A program made the translations under genes and the position numbers. From contig CM038050.1 of assembly GCA_021397845.1 (NCBI GenBank), positions 143,901,980 to 143,965,979 on the forward strand: a DNA stretch of 64,000 nt. Reading direction: 5' to 3'. The notes beneath the pieces were generated by a model that made no database searches, was not told the origin of the DNA, and saw nothing but the letters and a program-made list of their open reading frames with translations. This document shows, piece by piece, positions 21,697 through 32,915 of the stretch. The stretch is from Areca catechu (lineage: Eukaryota; Streptophyta; Magnoliopsida; Arecales; Arecaceae). Position 1 is the first letter of the stretch. Each line of letters begins with the position of its first letter.

Positions 21697-23280
21697 TAAT
21701 GCAGGATGACTCTAAGATTGCTAAATATGCAGTAAAACTAGTAAACTATTTTTTTTTATAATTTTTTAATTATAATTTGCAGGCTAGATTTTCAAAATCA
21801 AGTAAAGACTAGCAGGATGAATAACAATGCAAAGAATCATCATAATTGCAGGCTTGCTCATGCAAAATAATAAAGCCAGGACCCGAGAATTGAAAAATTC
21901 CCAGCTTAGGATAGCTAACCTTCAATCAAAATAAAATTAAGAGTAGGGAAGATTGTACCAGTTAGAGATTGAAGAACTAGCCATTGAAGAGATCACTCAA
22001 CACTTGATTGGAGCCTGAATGATGAAGCTTTAGTTCCTTGAAATAGAAGGCTGATCTAGGTAGTCCTGAAGGCAAAGAAAGCCTCATCTGGGAAGGGAAA
22101 ACACCACAGGGATCCTGCAAGCATCAAGGTTAGGCACGAAATAGGTAATCAATGAAAAGAAACAAAATATGAAAGAAAGAAAAACAAAGAAAGCAGGGTT
22201 AGGGCTGGCAGCTGGGAAGAAGAAATAACTTTGGATCTGCAGCATCTTCAAGGCTCTTCTTCTTGGACATGGCTGATGTTTGGAAGTTTGACTGGCTGCT
22301 TGAGTGTAGAGAATACCAAGGAACAAGGATCGGCCAGGTAAAGAAACAAACACAAGAAAAATAAAGAACACCAGATCTCTGGAAATAATTCAATAACAAT
22401 TTGATTTCATGAAAAGATTAGTGATTACAAGAGGAGGAGGGGTGGGGTATTTATAGAGTTCCCATGCCCTTTCTTAGTTAGGATTTCAGCCCTCTCCTAG
22501 TTAGGATAGGTTTATACAATTTAAGTGGGAGAATAATTACAAAATAAACCCAGAGCTAGGATTACAAAGTTGAATGAAATAAAAACTAGCTTTCCTTCTT
22601 TCATTTGAACTCTTCCACAGGCTTGAGCTTGGTCAACTCATGGAGGATGCCTATCCTAGGCATGTTGGGCCTCAAGGAGCAGCAAGTGGTCATCCAAACA
22701 GGCTTGGGCGCATGGGCTTTGGGCTCCTAGAAGCCTGCGATGCCTGGGCTCCTGGAGTAAGCATATACCTAGCATTAAAATAGGATATTAGTTCTTAAGT
22801 GCTTGGGCATTGCTTCTGGGCTTGGGATTTCAAGGCCTGGGGTGCTGGAATATCTTGGAAATCATGGAGTGCCTGGCATCTGGCATATTTCGAAGCATCT
22901 GGAGAGAATCTGGCATCTTGAATGGCATCTAGATGGAATCAGGGTATCTAGAGAGTATCTAAATGGTATTTTGGGCTCTAGGGTGTCAAAAAAGATCCCA
23001 TAAGCTGATGTAAATGCCTCCGGCTCTTGGGTGAGACCTGGTGGAACTTCAAAATATGGTAACCTCTTTTCTTGTACAAAAATTGGACTGATACAGGACT
23101 CAGGCACAAGTACAGGACTCAGTGACTGACTAGGGTTGAGACAAATCAACTAGTTTTAACTTATTACAGGACTCAATCTTACTTGCTTACAAAAGTATGA
23201 TACATGACTAATATTCTAAAACCTAATCAATAAACCATATGGGATCCAGTATTCTGTGTCTGATCCTGGTGCCCCCACCA
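21697..23280 (-). repeat. 5' LTR of element b
   Basis: On the minus strand it starts TGGTGGGGGCACC at 23280 and ends CATTA at 21697, next to the PBS. It aligns with 5273-6843 over its whole length at roughly 90% by eye. A TATA-like tatttata lies at 22448-22455 (minus-strand TATAAATA). Confidence 0.85.
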
Positions 23281-23949
23281 CATCCACTAAGCTCACTCAG
23301 CTTCATATATCTCCTCTTCAAGATCATTTTGGTAAACCATGGGGTGGTAAGAGGGGGTTGATTAAGGAAAAATTGACTAATAATGGGCTCATATCTAAGG
23401 ATACTAATCCTATAGGTTGCTTGGATATTTAATTGGGTCATTTGGTTGATCTGGGCTGTCAACTGGGCAAACTGGTTTTGGGATTGGGTATTGGACTGGT
23501 TAATCTGGGCAGTTAATTGGGTAGTGGATTGGGCATTCAGTTGGTTCACTGGTCAAATCGAACAGTCATGGCTTTCATGAAGATCTCAAAGTGGGATTCC
23601 ATGGCTGAGCTAGGTTGGGGCTTAGACTATTGATATTTGGTTCCTAACCTAGTGGTCATGCAAATCAATCACTCAAAGAGGTATGGTGCGGTCAAGCATG
23701 CAAGGATCAGTATGTTCTAGGTTTGCTAGACCTAGAGCCAAAATTGAGTGGGTCGACTCAACTTACACTCAACTCAGCAACTAATCCTTCCACTAGCCAG
23801 GTAGGGGTTGGGAGTGTGGGAGTTCCCCCTTGCTTTCGCAGGGACCTAATTAAAGAACCACAATACCACTTAGGTCGTTTAACTTTGGACCCCCAGCCTT
23901 AGATGCTAGTTTCTAGTAATAGTTGGAGAACTGAGTACACTAGTTTACC
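23281..23949 (-). pseudogene. Gag N-terminal remnant of element a, Gln/Asn-rich
   Basis: On the minus strand, MESHFEIFMKAM (near 23600) is followed by repeats of the type QLTAQINQ and NTQSQNQF (23549-23400), then a short FTKMILKRRYM block that reappears in element c near 31530. I see no gag core and no zinc knuckle. The short Gln/Asn repeats look like slippage products in a coiled-coil region. Confidence 0.5.
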
Positions 23950-24607
23950 TAGGGATGGCAATGGGTCGGGTTCGGGCCGGGTGCATAACTACCCAAACCC
24001 AAATCCAAATATTCAATACACTATCCAAACCCAGCCCAAATACTATCGAAACTGGGTTTTTTTTACCCAAACCCATCTCAATTAGGTATCGGGTAATCGG
24101 GTTTACCCGGCCCAAACCCAACTAAGTCAAATTAAATATTTTTTCATTTTTACCAAATTTAAAATCATCTACAATTTTATAAATTATATATATATTAAAC
24201 AAATAAAATTTAACTACATTTTTAGTTCAACCGCATTTAATTATATATTCAATCAAAATTTATATTATGAAGTTGGTAAATTATTAATTATGATCTTGTT
24301 TTGAATTCAACCTAAATAGAATAGGATGAAAAAAAATTTCCAATATATATATATAATGATTAGGGTATAGGGTTCAAGTATTATAAAATTTAATAACTAA
24401 TAATTATAATTAATAAAATATATATTAATTATATATATTTAAATATTAAAATAATTCAGGCCGGGTTCAGGTCGGGTGTATATCTACCTAGTCCCGGTCC
24501 AAATCCAAAGTTAAGCATTCAGGTTTTACCTAAACCCAGCCAAAGCATTGACTACCTGGCCCAATCGGGTCAGGTACCCATGGGTTTGGATTTTATTGCC
24601 ATCCCTA
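23950..24607. mobile_element. hAT-type MITE (non-autonomous DNA transposon), 658 bp
   Basis: Perfect 13-bp terminal inverted repeats TAGGGATGGCAAT/ATTGCCATCCCTA are flanked by an 8-bp duplication agtttacc (23942-23949) and aatttacc (24608-24615), with one mismatch. Eight-base duplications and TAGGG-type ends are the hAT pattern. The subterminal zones are GC-rich (gggtcgggttcgggccggg) and partly inverted; the core is AT-rich and non-coding. Element b lacks the insertion at the equivalent place (near 19240). Confidence 0.9.
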
Positions 24608-24615
24608 AATTTACC

Positions 24616-25414
24616 CCATAATTTGGATTCGACCTGTTGGTATAACCTAGCTCTCTAGAGCAGATTAAGTCTAATTAATTTAATTAAGGCTTGGGTTCTG
24701 ATGATGGTGGTTGTTTTGGGCCCAGGATAGGTGATGAAATCTTGCCATGATCTGAGATATTGAATTGCACTTAAGATTAGTTTAAAAGATGAAGCACATT
24801 CAATGACCCTGATGCAAACTAACAACAATCAGAAAAATAAAAATATTTTTGGGCTTTTTATGGAATGTCAAGTTAGGTTTAAGTTAATTAGGTTAGCAAA
24901 CAAAATTTGGCTTGGGATTGGAGGGGTTTGGTAGTTGGTTGGTTAGATTTAGTCAAGTATGCAGAATTCACAGAATCAGAAAATTACGCTTCTGTTTGAT
25001 GTAGAGTTTGATATGGATTCTGATACAGAAAAAATCTAAAAAAATCACAGAATAGAGGATGGATGGTGTTGATGATTTGTACCAAATTTTATGCAAAAAA
25101 AAATCAGATGATGATGCAAGTCTTAGGGTTTTCGGACTATGTGTAGAAACTTTGGAACTAGGTTAGGGTTTCTAAGATGCTGAATTTTAGGACCTTTTAA
25201 CTTCTTTAAAAATAATTAAAAATTCTAAAAATTATCAAGACAAAATAGGGACATGTCATGAAAATTTGAAAGAAAAATAAAATCCCTAGGTAGTTAGAAT
25301 TGGATGAAAATTAGACACCTAATATAGAAGATAAGATGCAGAAAATCAGAGATGCAATTTTTTTTGTGTTTTTGATGAAGATGCAACTATGCTAAACTAA
25401 CTCTGATACCAAAC
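24616..25414 (-). other. Leader and PBS of element a
   Basis: This is non-coding leader aligning with 19240-19960 and 21605-21696 of element b. The PBS at 25400-25411 reads TGGTATCAGAGT on the minus strand, eleven of twelve positions complementary to initiator Met tRNA. Confidence 0.7.
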
Positions 25415-27015
25415 TGATGCAGGATGATCCTAGGACTACCATGATTGTAGAAAATAGAAACTTATTTTTTAATAATTTTTTAAAAATTATAATTTGTAGG
25501 CTAATAACCTGAAAGCAAGTAAAGAATTGCAAACAAATCTGTATTAAAAGAAACTATCATACCTGCAAAAGACTCATGCAGAATAATAAAAGATAGGATC
25601 TTGGAAATTAAGAAACCCCCTGTTTAAGATAGCATACCTTCAAGAAGTCAGAATTTAGGAGGGGGAAGGATTGTACCAGGCAGAGATTGAAGATCCACTT
25701 GATGAAGAGTTCTCTCAGCACTCTAGAGGCACTTGGAAGACAAGCCTGTAGTTCCCGAATCTGAAGGCAATCTGGGATGGTCCTGAAGTTAGAGAAGGCC
25801 TCCTCTTTGGAAGGGGAAACACCTCATGGATCCTGCAAGCATCAAAGGTTAGGCAAGAAATAATTAATCAAAGGAAAGAAACAAGATATGAAGAAGAAGT
25901 ATGGGATTAGGGTTTTGGAGTGCTGGCGGCCTGGAGAAAAAGAAAGCTTGCTATCAGGGGATGGCTTTGGCTTCTTCTCAAGGGAATGGCTGAAGGCTTG
26001 AGGCATGGTAGATTGCTAGGGCATGGAAGGATGCTTGGAAGCAGGGATTCGGCTAGGCACATGAACATGAACCAGAAAAAAATAACACCTGAACTTAAGA
26101 CAAAATTTCACTAGTATTTGATTTCATGAAAAGATTAATTATTACAAGAGGAAGAGGGGTGGGGTATTTATAGAGTTCCCATATCCTCTCCTAATTAGGA
26201 TAGGATCACATAATTTGAGTAGGAAGAGGGTTATAAAGTTTGAATGCAATTACAATTCCCAAAGAACTTAGGAATAGAAATCCTTAATAGGTTAGGAAGG
26301 AATATTCTTGTGTTGACCTAGTCTTCTCTTCCTCCCTTGGACTGGTCAAAGGCTTGGGCTCCTCTTGGAATTCAACTTGGACCTCATGGGCAGCAGCAAA
26401 GGGCATCCTCCTTGGGCTTGGGTGAAAATTAGATGGGCCCTGGTTGGCTTCCAAGGGCTGGGGCACATGGACCTAGTGCCTGGGCTGGAAAACCCTGGGC
26501 ACCCTTCTGAAATGGACTTGGGGAAAAGCATGGGATGCCTCCTCTTACTTGGGCTCTTGGGCTTGAGTGGTTCTTAGACTGGGGCGCCTGGCATATACCT
26601 GGAATCATGGGGCACCCTTGGTCTTGGAATATACTATGGCATCTGGAGGGCATCTTGGTATCTGGAAGACATCTGGGGGGAATCTTGGTATCTGGGATGG
26701 CAATCAAGGCCCATTATGGCTGATGTGAGGGCCTTTTACTCCCAGATGAAGCTTGGTAGAGCTCCAATACTGGGTATCCTCTTTTCTTGTATAAAATTGG
26801 ACCGGTACTAGACTAATACAAATGTACAGGACTCAATGGAACTCAATTGAACTGGACTAGGGTTGAGACAAACTAACTTGGGCATCTTGCCTTAACTAAT
26901 TACAGGACTCAATCTTACTTGATTACAAAATTTGACATATAGGCAAGGGTTCAAAACCCTAATCAGTAAACTAGATAGGGCCCAATAATCTGTGTCAGAT
27001 CCTGTGCCCCCACCA
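25415..27015 (-). repeat. 5' LTR of element a
   Basis: On the minus strand it starts TGGTGGGGGCAC at 27015 and ends CTGCATCA at 25415. TATAAATA-like sequence is on the minus strand at 26165-26172. The right-hand neighbour is copia gag/protease sequence. Confidence 0.85.
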
Positions 27016-27594
27016 AAGAGAAGTTGAAGAACTTAATGATAAGTTTGTTTATATCATAAACATACCTTTTGATGCTCCACTAGCATCTTGCTTCAAACTT
27101 GTAAGGTATGTTTTATAGTTCTTCTTCTAATATTCCTTCTTGCCATAGAAGAAGCATGATCTATCATTTGAAGACCTCTTTGCCTTCTTCCATTTTTTGA
27201 TGCTCTTTTTCAGGTTCAGCTTTCTATTTAAAACCCTTCTTCATTGTCTGCTTCTTCTTTCCATCAACCAGAAGAAGTTGAGCCTTATCACCTTTGAAGT
27301 GGCTCTCTACTATCTTGAGCATGTTCAGTAGCTCAGGCAATGACATATTTAGTTTGTTCTTATGGTAATTCATGATAAATTATGAGAAGGAATCAGGGAG
27401 AGATTGTAGGATTAAGACCTGATTAAGCTCCCTATCCATGACAAAGCTTAATTGACCTAATCGGGTGATTAAGTTAATCATCTTGAGAATATGGACCTAT
27501 ACGGGAGAGCCCTCATACGTACTTGGAACAACTGCTTCGATATCTCATATCTAGCAGTCCTATTATGCTCTCCATATAGCTTTTTAAGGATGAG
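27016..27594 (-). pseudogene. Copia element D: gag C-terminus and zinc-knuckle region
   Basis: On the minus strand this aligns with gag of elements E (44128-44480) and F (45321-45560). It shows a Lys/Arg-rich stretch followed by a degenerate zinc knuckle (YGKKEY and KKNYKT) and DASGASKGMFMI, the lead-in to protease. It is cut on one side by element c, in the middle of gag, and on the other by element a. Gag normally forms the particle that holds the RNA. Confidence 0.7.
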
Positions 27595-29215
27595 TGATGG
27601 GGACATCAGGAGCAGACAAGAATTCTAAGGTTCCAAATTTGTTCTCTAATTCATGTGTTGGATAGTCTATCTTTTTATTGAGTCCATTGAGTCCTGTAAT
27701 AAAGTGAGCCAGCTGGGTTCACTAAGTCGATCAAAGTCCTTTTGTTAGGCCTATTTTGAGTCCTATCAATTAGACCCAGCTTGAGTCCTTTAAATTTTAT
27801 TCAAGTCAAGAGGAGGATCATCAGATTAGGAGAGTCACCAGGCCCTACTGAATGAGGCTCCATGCACCCAACCAGGCTTCCACTCAAGCCACCCTAGCCT
27901 AGGCCCCTGGTCCACACTCATGATGCCCAAACCTATAGATGGTGCACACCCTAGAGCCCACTGAAGCTAGCACCCCTTCAGTCCAAGCCTAGCAGATGGC
28001 ACCTCCATTCCAAAGCCCATAAGTGTTGGTGCCCTTCGTAGGAACATTCATAGTTGGCACCCCGTCCCAAGGCCTTGACCTAGTCTACAACAGTTGGCGC
28101 CCAGACTTTAACCCAGTCCACAGCATTGGCGCCCAAGGCTTTGACCCAGTCAAAGAGACTTTCATCCTAGCCCAGCATAGAGTTGCAGCCCAAAGCCCAA
28201 GAGAGTTTTCTTGGCCCTCAAGTTTTGTTTTCTTGGTCCTCAATTTATCTAATCCCAGTCTATCATGGAGTCCAGGGACCTGGGTGAATCTATAAATACC
28301 TAGCCCCTCCCCCTCTTGTATTCATGAACTTTTGATGAATGAAAATTTGAGTTTCTTTTCTTCCAATTGCCTTTGCTCTTTAAGAACATTGACCTCTATG
28401 AGGGAGTGGGTGTGAGGCCTAGTTATCTTTCAAACCCTAGCACTCTTACAAACCCTAACCACCCCCTCCTCTCTTCATCTAATCAAACCCTTGCTATCCC
28501 ATCTCCAATCATCTTGGCCGCCCCCTCTCATCTCTCATCTAGGATGCCCCTCATCTTCTTCATCTTGGCCGCCCACACCAACCTCCACCAAACCCTAGGC
28601 TGCCCCACTCCTCCACTTCCAGGCAGCCATCTTCAAAGTTCTAGGCATCCTCTCCCAGCATCCAGGCTGTCAAGTTCATCTCCAGGTTGCCCCATCAAAG
28701 ATACAGGCATCTTCATCCACTTTAGGCCGCTAATCAGCCCTGGAGTTTCTCCCGCTTTCTCTTCTCTTCCAATCTTCAGTTTTATATTTTTTCTACCATC
28801 ATAAGCCCTAACCCTTGATGTTTGCAGGATCCTTTAGGAGAAGCGACCCTTGGATGAAGCCTTCTTTGCCCTCGAAGTCATCTGATAAAAAGTCGACGGA
28901 TCTGCGAGAACAAGTCTTCATCATCCAGGCACCGATCTGAGTGGTGGGATCACTTCTATGACATCAAGGAAATCATTGCTACATATTCCCAATAGGTGTT
29001 TCTTAACCCTAGGATCCTTCTTTTCTTTAATATTTTGTTAGATCTTGCTTTTCGGGTAGAACTAGATCTTTATATAAAACCCTAGCTTGTTTTTGATCTT
29101 TTTTTGGGAATCAAACCATCTAAAATCTGAAAATCTTGCTTTCACATAATCTGAAACTTTATCATGTCCATCAGTAACATATTTATCCTGCATCCATCTA
29201 GTTCATCCCTCATCA
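27595..29215 (+). repeat. 5' LTR of element c
   Basis: It starts TGATGGGGAC and ends CTCATCA. A TATA box tataaatacc lies at 28291-28300. Upstream (about 28020-28150) are degenerate repeats around ttggcgcccaaggctttgacc. It aligns end to end with 32916-34587 at roughly 90%. Confidence 0.85.
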
Positions 29216-30450
29216 TTTTTTGGTATTTGAGTCGGATTAGGATATGTTCTTGCATCATAGTTTAGAATTTCTGCATGCTGATTTCTACGATAGTAGTCTA
29301 AACATAGGTCCAATTACACAATTAAATCTTTCTGTTTTACTCTGATTTTTGCATTAGTTTGTCTATATTTAGTCCTTTATTTTTCTATAATTTTAGTTGA
29401 ATTTTTTGATCTCAAACCCCCCAATAAAACTGCATAACAAAAACCCTAACATAAAAAATTTTGCTTTTCTAAAAATCTGCATACTAGTCATAAACCCTAG
29501 AGATTTCCTTCATCAAACCTTTTCTGTTTTGCATCAAATTTAGCAGTAATTTGGCACACAATTAGATCTTTTATTTCTATACTTTTTGATAATTTTTCTG
29601 CTCTGAAAATAGAAAAAAAAATCTGCAAAAATAAAACCAAAAAAAACTTATTGCTGAAATTTCTGCATGCTTAGTTTAGGTTTAAACTAAATCAACTATC
29701 AAACCCCCCAAACCCAAGCCTCTCTGACTTGAATTTTCACTAATCAACTGAATTTAAATCTGCCATCTGCATAAAATACAAAAAAATCATTTTCTGGAAT
29801 TTTCTGATTTTAGATTCATATTGCATTAGGTTCATACTTGTGTGCATCGTTTTGCATAAAACTAACCTAAGGGCACTTCTACTCTGTCAGATCAGGGAAG
29901 GATTTCATCACCTTTCCTAGGCCCAAAACAACCACCCTACATTCGATTCCAAGCCTAACTAAAATCAAGTAGAAACCTAATTGATTAGGGACACCAACAG
30001 GTCAGGTCCGAGTCTTGTGAGAAAACTAGTGTACTCAATCCTCAAATTATTAATGGAAGCTGGTGTCTAAGGCTAGAAGACCAGAGGCAAATGTCCTAAG
30101 TGGACTGGTGGTTCTTAATTAGGACCGTGCGACAAGCATGAGGAGCCTCCCACCACCCCACCTCTTACCTGGCCAGTGGAAGGATTAATTGTTGAGTTGG
30201 GTATAAGTTGAGTTGACTCATTCTACTTGGACTCTAGGTCTAGGAAACCTAAAACGTTTGTATGCTAGATTAGGAGTCTAACCCCATCAGTCCCACCCCA
30301 ACCCAGTCTGACCATGGAGTCAATGTGTGTGCTTGTTTTCATGACCCGTAGATTAGGACTCCAGTAGTCTCAACCCAATCCAACCTGATCATGGAATCTA
30401 ACATAGAAACCTTACTAAGGACCATTAATGAATAGCTTGCCTAACTGAAC
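29216..30450 (+). other. PBS and leader of element c
   Basis: The PBS is tggtatttgagt at 29221-29232, a weakened match to TGGTATCAGAGC. The rest is AT-rich leader with recurring tctgcat words and no gene that I can identify. The part near 30000-30240 matches the leaders of elements a and b in reverse. Confidence 0.65.
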
Positions 30451-31150
30451 CATAGTCATATCCAAACGGAGACCCGAATAGGAACCTTAGAGGGAACCCG
30501 CAAGACCCACCCTAAGCCTAAATTTAAGACACACCCTGACCCATTCCTGGAGCCTAGCCCTAGGAGAGCCCCATACCCTGACCCATTCTTGGAGCCCAAC
30601 CCTAGAAGAGCCCCACACCCTGACCCATTCCCGGAGCCCAACCCTAAGAGAGCCCCGTACCCTGACCCATTCTTGGAGCCCAACCCTAGGAGAACCCCAT
30701 ACCCTGACTCATTCCTGGAGCCCAACCCTAGGAAAACCCTATACCCTGACCCATTCTTGGAGCCCAACCCTAGGAGAGCCCCACACTCTGACCCAATCTG
30801 GAAGACTAACTATAGGAGACCCAATTATGATTTCATAGACCAGGATGAGAGAGCCACTAGGAACTTCAGGTTCAGCCTAGAAGCACATACTTTTAGTGGC
30901 GATCTTGATTATAAGGGTTATATTGATTGGGAAAGAGGTATGGACTAGTACTTTGAACATGATGAGATGAGTGAGGAAAGAAAATATAAGTTTGCTAAAC
31001 TCAAGTTAGTTTGCCAAGCTAAACTATACTGGGGTGATTTTTGAAAGAAAGACTAGACAAAGAGGAGACATACCCATAATCACCTGGAGAGCCATGAAAA
31101 GCTTAGAGAAAGATACCTACCCAGATCCTAAGCACCCAGATCCTATAAAC
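30451..31150 (+). pseudogene. Gag of element c: Pro-rich repeats plus Retrotrans_gag-type core
   Basis: An open frame covers 30589-30948, and the same reading continues with stops to about 31140. The N-terminal part is six tandem 14-residue repeats (PDPFLEPNPRRAPY) encoded by 42-bp DNA repeats. The core then reads FSGDLDYKGYIDWERGMD, EERKYKFAKLKL and AKLYWGDF, matching the Ty3/gypsy capsid pattern F-x-G-x-x-D-x-x-x-Y-x-x-W-E...A-x-x-x-W, followed by a TW-x-x-MK-like end. A TAG at 30946 and a frameshift near 31040 break it. Elements a and b lack this core. Confidence 0.7.
30534..30785 (+). repeat. 42-bp coding tandem repeats, six units
   Basis: The phrase ccctgacccattcttgg recurs every 42 bases six times, with a seventh degenerate copy after 30785. 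The length keeps frame, and the repeats encode the Pro-rich gag N-terminus. Confidence 0.9.
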
Positions 31151-31960
31151 CCATATCCTATGAACCCAGATCCTATGAATCAAATTCCTATGAGCCCAAG
31201 AGACCAATAACCCATAGATCTAAGCCCATGTCCAATGAGCCCAAGAGACCCATAACCCATAGATCTGAGCCCATGTCCTATGAGCCCTAGAGACCCATAA
31301 CCTATTAGTTTGAACCCATTCCTATGAGCCCAAGGAACCCCTTAGTCGACCCAAACCCCATAGGATTAGTATCCCTAGATATGAGCCTAATGTTAGTCCA
31401 CTTCTCCTTAGTCAACTTGAACCCACTAGGATTAGTACCCATAGTCAAAATCTAGGTACTATTCAGGTTCCCCGTAGCCAACCCACCCCTAGTACCCCAT
31501 TAGTTCACCAGGATAACATTAAAAAGGAGGTACATGTGATAGACCCAGAGTTAGTTGACCCTGACCATACCCAGACTAAAGCCAACCTAAAGTTAGTTGG
31601 CACTGACCATACCCAGACTGAAGCCAACCAAGAGTTAGTTGACCCTAACCACACCCAGACTGAAACTATATAGGAAGGATAACTAGAGAAAGATCCTGAG
31701 TCCACTAATGAGTATGAGGAAGAAGTGTATGAAGCTAGAATGGATTTAGTGGATGAATATGATGAGCAGTTAGAGGAAGAGAGCCATGACACTGATATGA
31801 CAGTGGCTTTACCTGAGGAGACCCTAGAAGAGAGTCAAGTTATAGAGCCTAGTCCTAAAATTCAAGAGTAAGAGAAAATTATTGAGGACATAGTCTTTTC
31901 AATTCGGTACCTTTAGGAAGAATCCCTTCCCCAATCCCAGTTAAGGATCTTTTCCTAGAA
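31151..31960 (+). other. Repetitive linker of element c
   Basis: Tandem DNA around cctatgagcccaagagaccc and cataacccatagatc (about 31130-31340) encodes Pro-Met-Ser/Asn repeats with stops. An acidic region (31540-31870), twice repeated around gttgaccctgaccatacccag, follows. It corresponds to the linkers of elements a and b and has no recognised domain. Confidence 0.5.
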
Positions 31961-32915
31961 ATTGATAACCCATCCTTCCATCCCTTGGACCTTTTAGTGC
32001 CCGTAGATATAACTCAGTTTCCAAACCTTAAGGTAGACCCCATTAGCCTAGGACTATTCTCTGAAACCTCTTCTTATTTCCAGGCTAACCTCGAATCCAC
32101 CTCTTTCTTCCTACCCTTTCCTGAAGCTTTCTATGTTTTTAGGACCATTAGGTTATATTTTGTAGAGCCATGTTGCATACATTCATTGAGCATGTTAGGT
32201 TTGCATCCTATAATCTGGAGGACCCTATGGCATCTGTTAGGAGTGCATGTCAAGTTTTCATCTGTATGTCATCCACCGACCAAGGGTCAAACCAAGCTAT
32301 AGTTTAGGGTTTATTCGAGTCTATAGTCCATTAGGTATTGGTCTGAGTCATTTGCATAGCATGACTAGAGATCTGCATAAGAAAATTAACCATATGATTA
32401 ATGTGAGCAATGTTTTTTATAAAAATATGGTTAATTCTCAAAAAGAGTCTAAGAGTTTGCTAGAGAAATTGTGTAATGATTAGGCTACATACTGGTGGAG
32501 ATGGATCCTTCAAAGTGATAAAGAAAGTTGAATCTAATGCATGAGTTACCAGCTAACTTGGCATTGGCTCAACCTTCAAAATCTCAGACTTAGTTGAGTA
32601 TAGGGAGCTAGCAATGATACCTATTGTGCCCTTGGACCTAACCCTTCCTTTGAAGAGCGAACCCACCCTGAGTGTCCACCATCAAATTAGCTTGTGAGAG
32701 GAAAATGATTGAGCGTATCCTGAACGACCAAGCCATTAGTACCCGGATCAAAGGCTTCCACGTCACTTGGTTTGTTGGCAAGGTCGATCAGAATTTGAGG
32801 ACTCGTGGATCACTCGAGAGGATCTGCAGCACCTCAACCCAGACCTGTTGGAGCAGTACCAGAGCCAGATTGACCCTTGCTCGATAGGGTCAAGTTCCTC
32901 TCACCCCAGGAGAAT
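31961..32915 (+). pseudogene. Integrase tail and chromodomain of element c
   Basis: 31985-32160 carries the LPFPEAF and RTIRLYF block. It runs straight into IIWRTLWHLLGV and KFSSVCHPPTKGQTKL (32205-32300), the end of the integrase core; the third catalytic residue, usually Glu after GQT, reads Lys. HKKINHMINVSNVFYKNM (32380-32440), the C-terminal domain (32495-32620) and a chromodomain (32700-32890: IERILNDQ, then in another frame SEFEDSWI and LNPDLLEQYQSQI) follow. No functional integrase can be made. The junction with the upstream block equals that in elements a and b. Confidence 0.7.

Larger units (their letters stand above)
5273..23280 (-). mobile_element. Element b: chromovirus-like Ty3/gypsy derivative, minus strand
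   Basis: It has two full LTRs (5273-6843 and 21697-23280) flanked by catct (5268-5272) and catcc (23281-23285), a 5-bp target duplication with one mismatch. Read on the minus strand: 5' LTR, PBS 21682-21693, leader, Gln/Asn-rich gag N-terminal remnant, Asn-Pro repeat linker, conserved LPFPEA block, integrase tail, chromodomain, PPT, 3' LTR. It lacks protease, RT and RNase H. Nested within it are element g (7346-17665) and a solo LTR (19963-21599). Removing both leaves an interior of about 2.9 kb. Confidence 0.8.
3261..27015 (-). mobile_element. Element a: chromovirus-like Ty3/gypsy derivative, minus strand, host of nested insertions
   Basis: Read on the minus strand the element runs: 5' LTR 25415-27015, PBS 25400-25411, gag-linker remnant, integrase tail, chromodomain region, then a 3' LTR remnant at 3261-3762. 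Element b (5273-23280) interrupts it, with the 5-bp duplication catct/catcc, and S1 interrupts its 3' LTR. Without the insertions, the interior is only about 3.6 kb (3763-5272 plus 23281-25414, of which 658 bp is a MITE). This is too short for gag-pol, and no protease, reverse transcriptase or RNase H is recognisable. On the right it abuts gag/protease sequence of copia element D, so it probably inserted there. Confidence 0.75.

Noticed and set aside
28023..28804. Frames of 90 and 145 residues that recur at 33718-34128
   Set aside because: They are the same part of the two LTRs of element c. They span the TATA/transcript-start region and have no domain.
30456..30767. Minus-strand Gly/Leu/Ser repeat protein
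   Set aside because: It is a shadow of the 42-bp gag repeats; the plus-strand reading leads into a real gag core.
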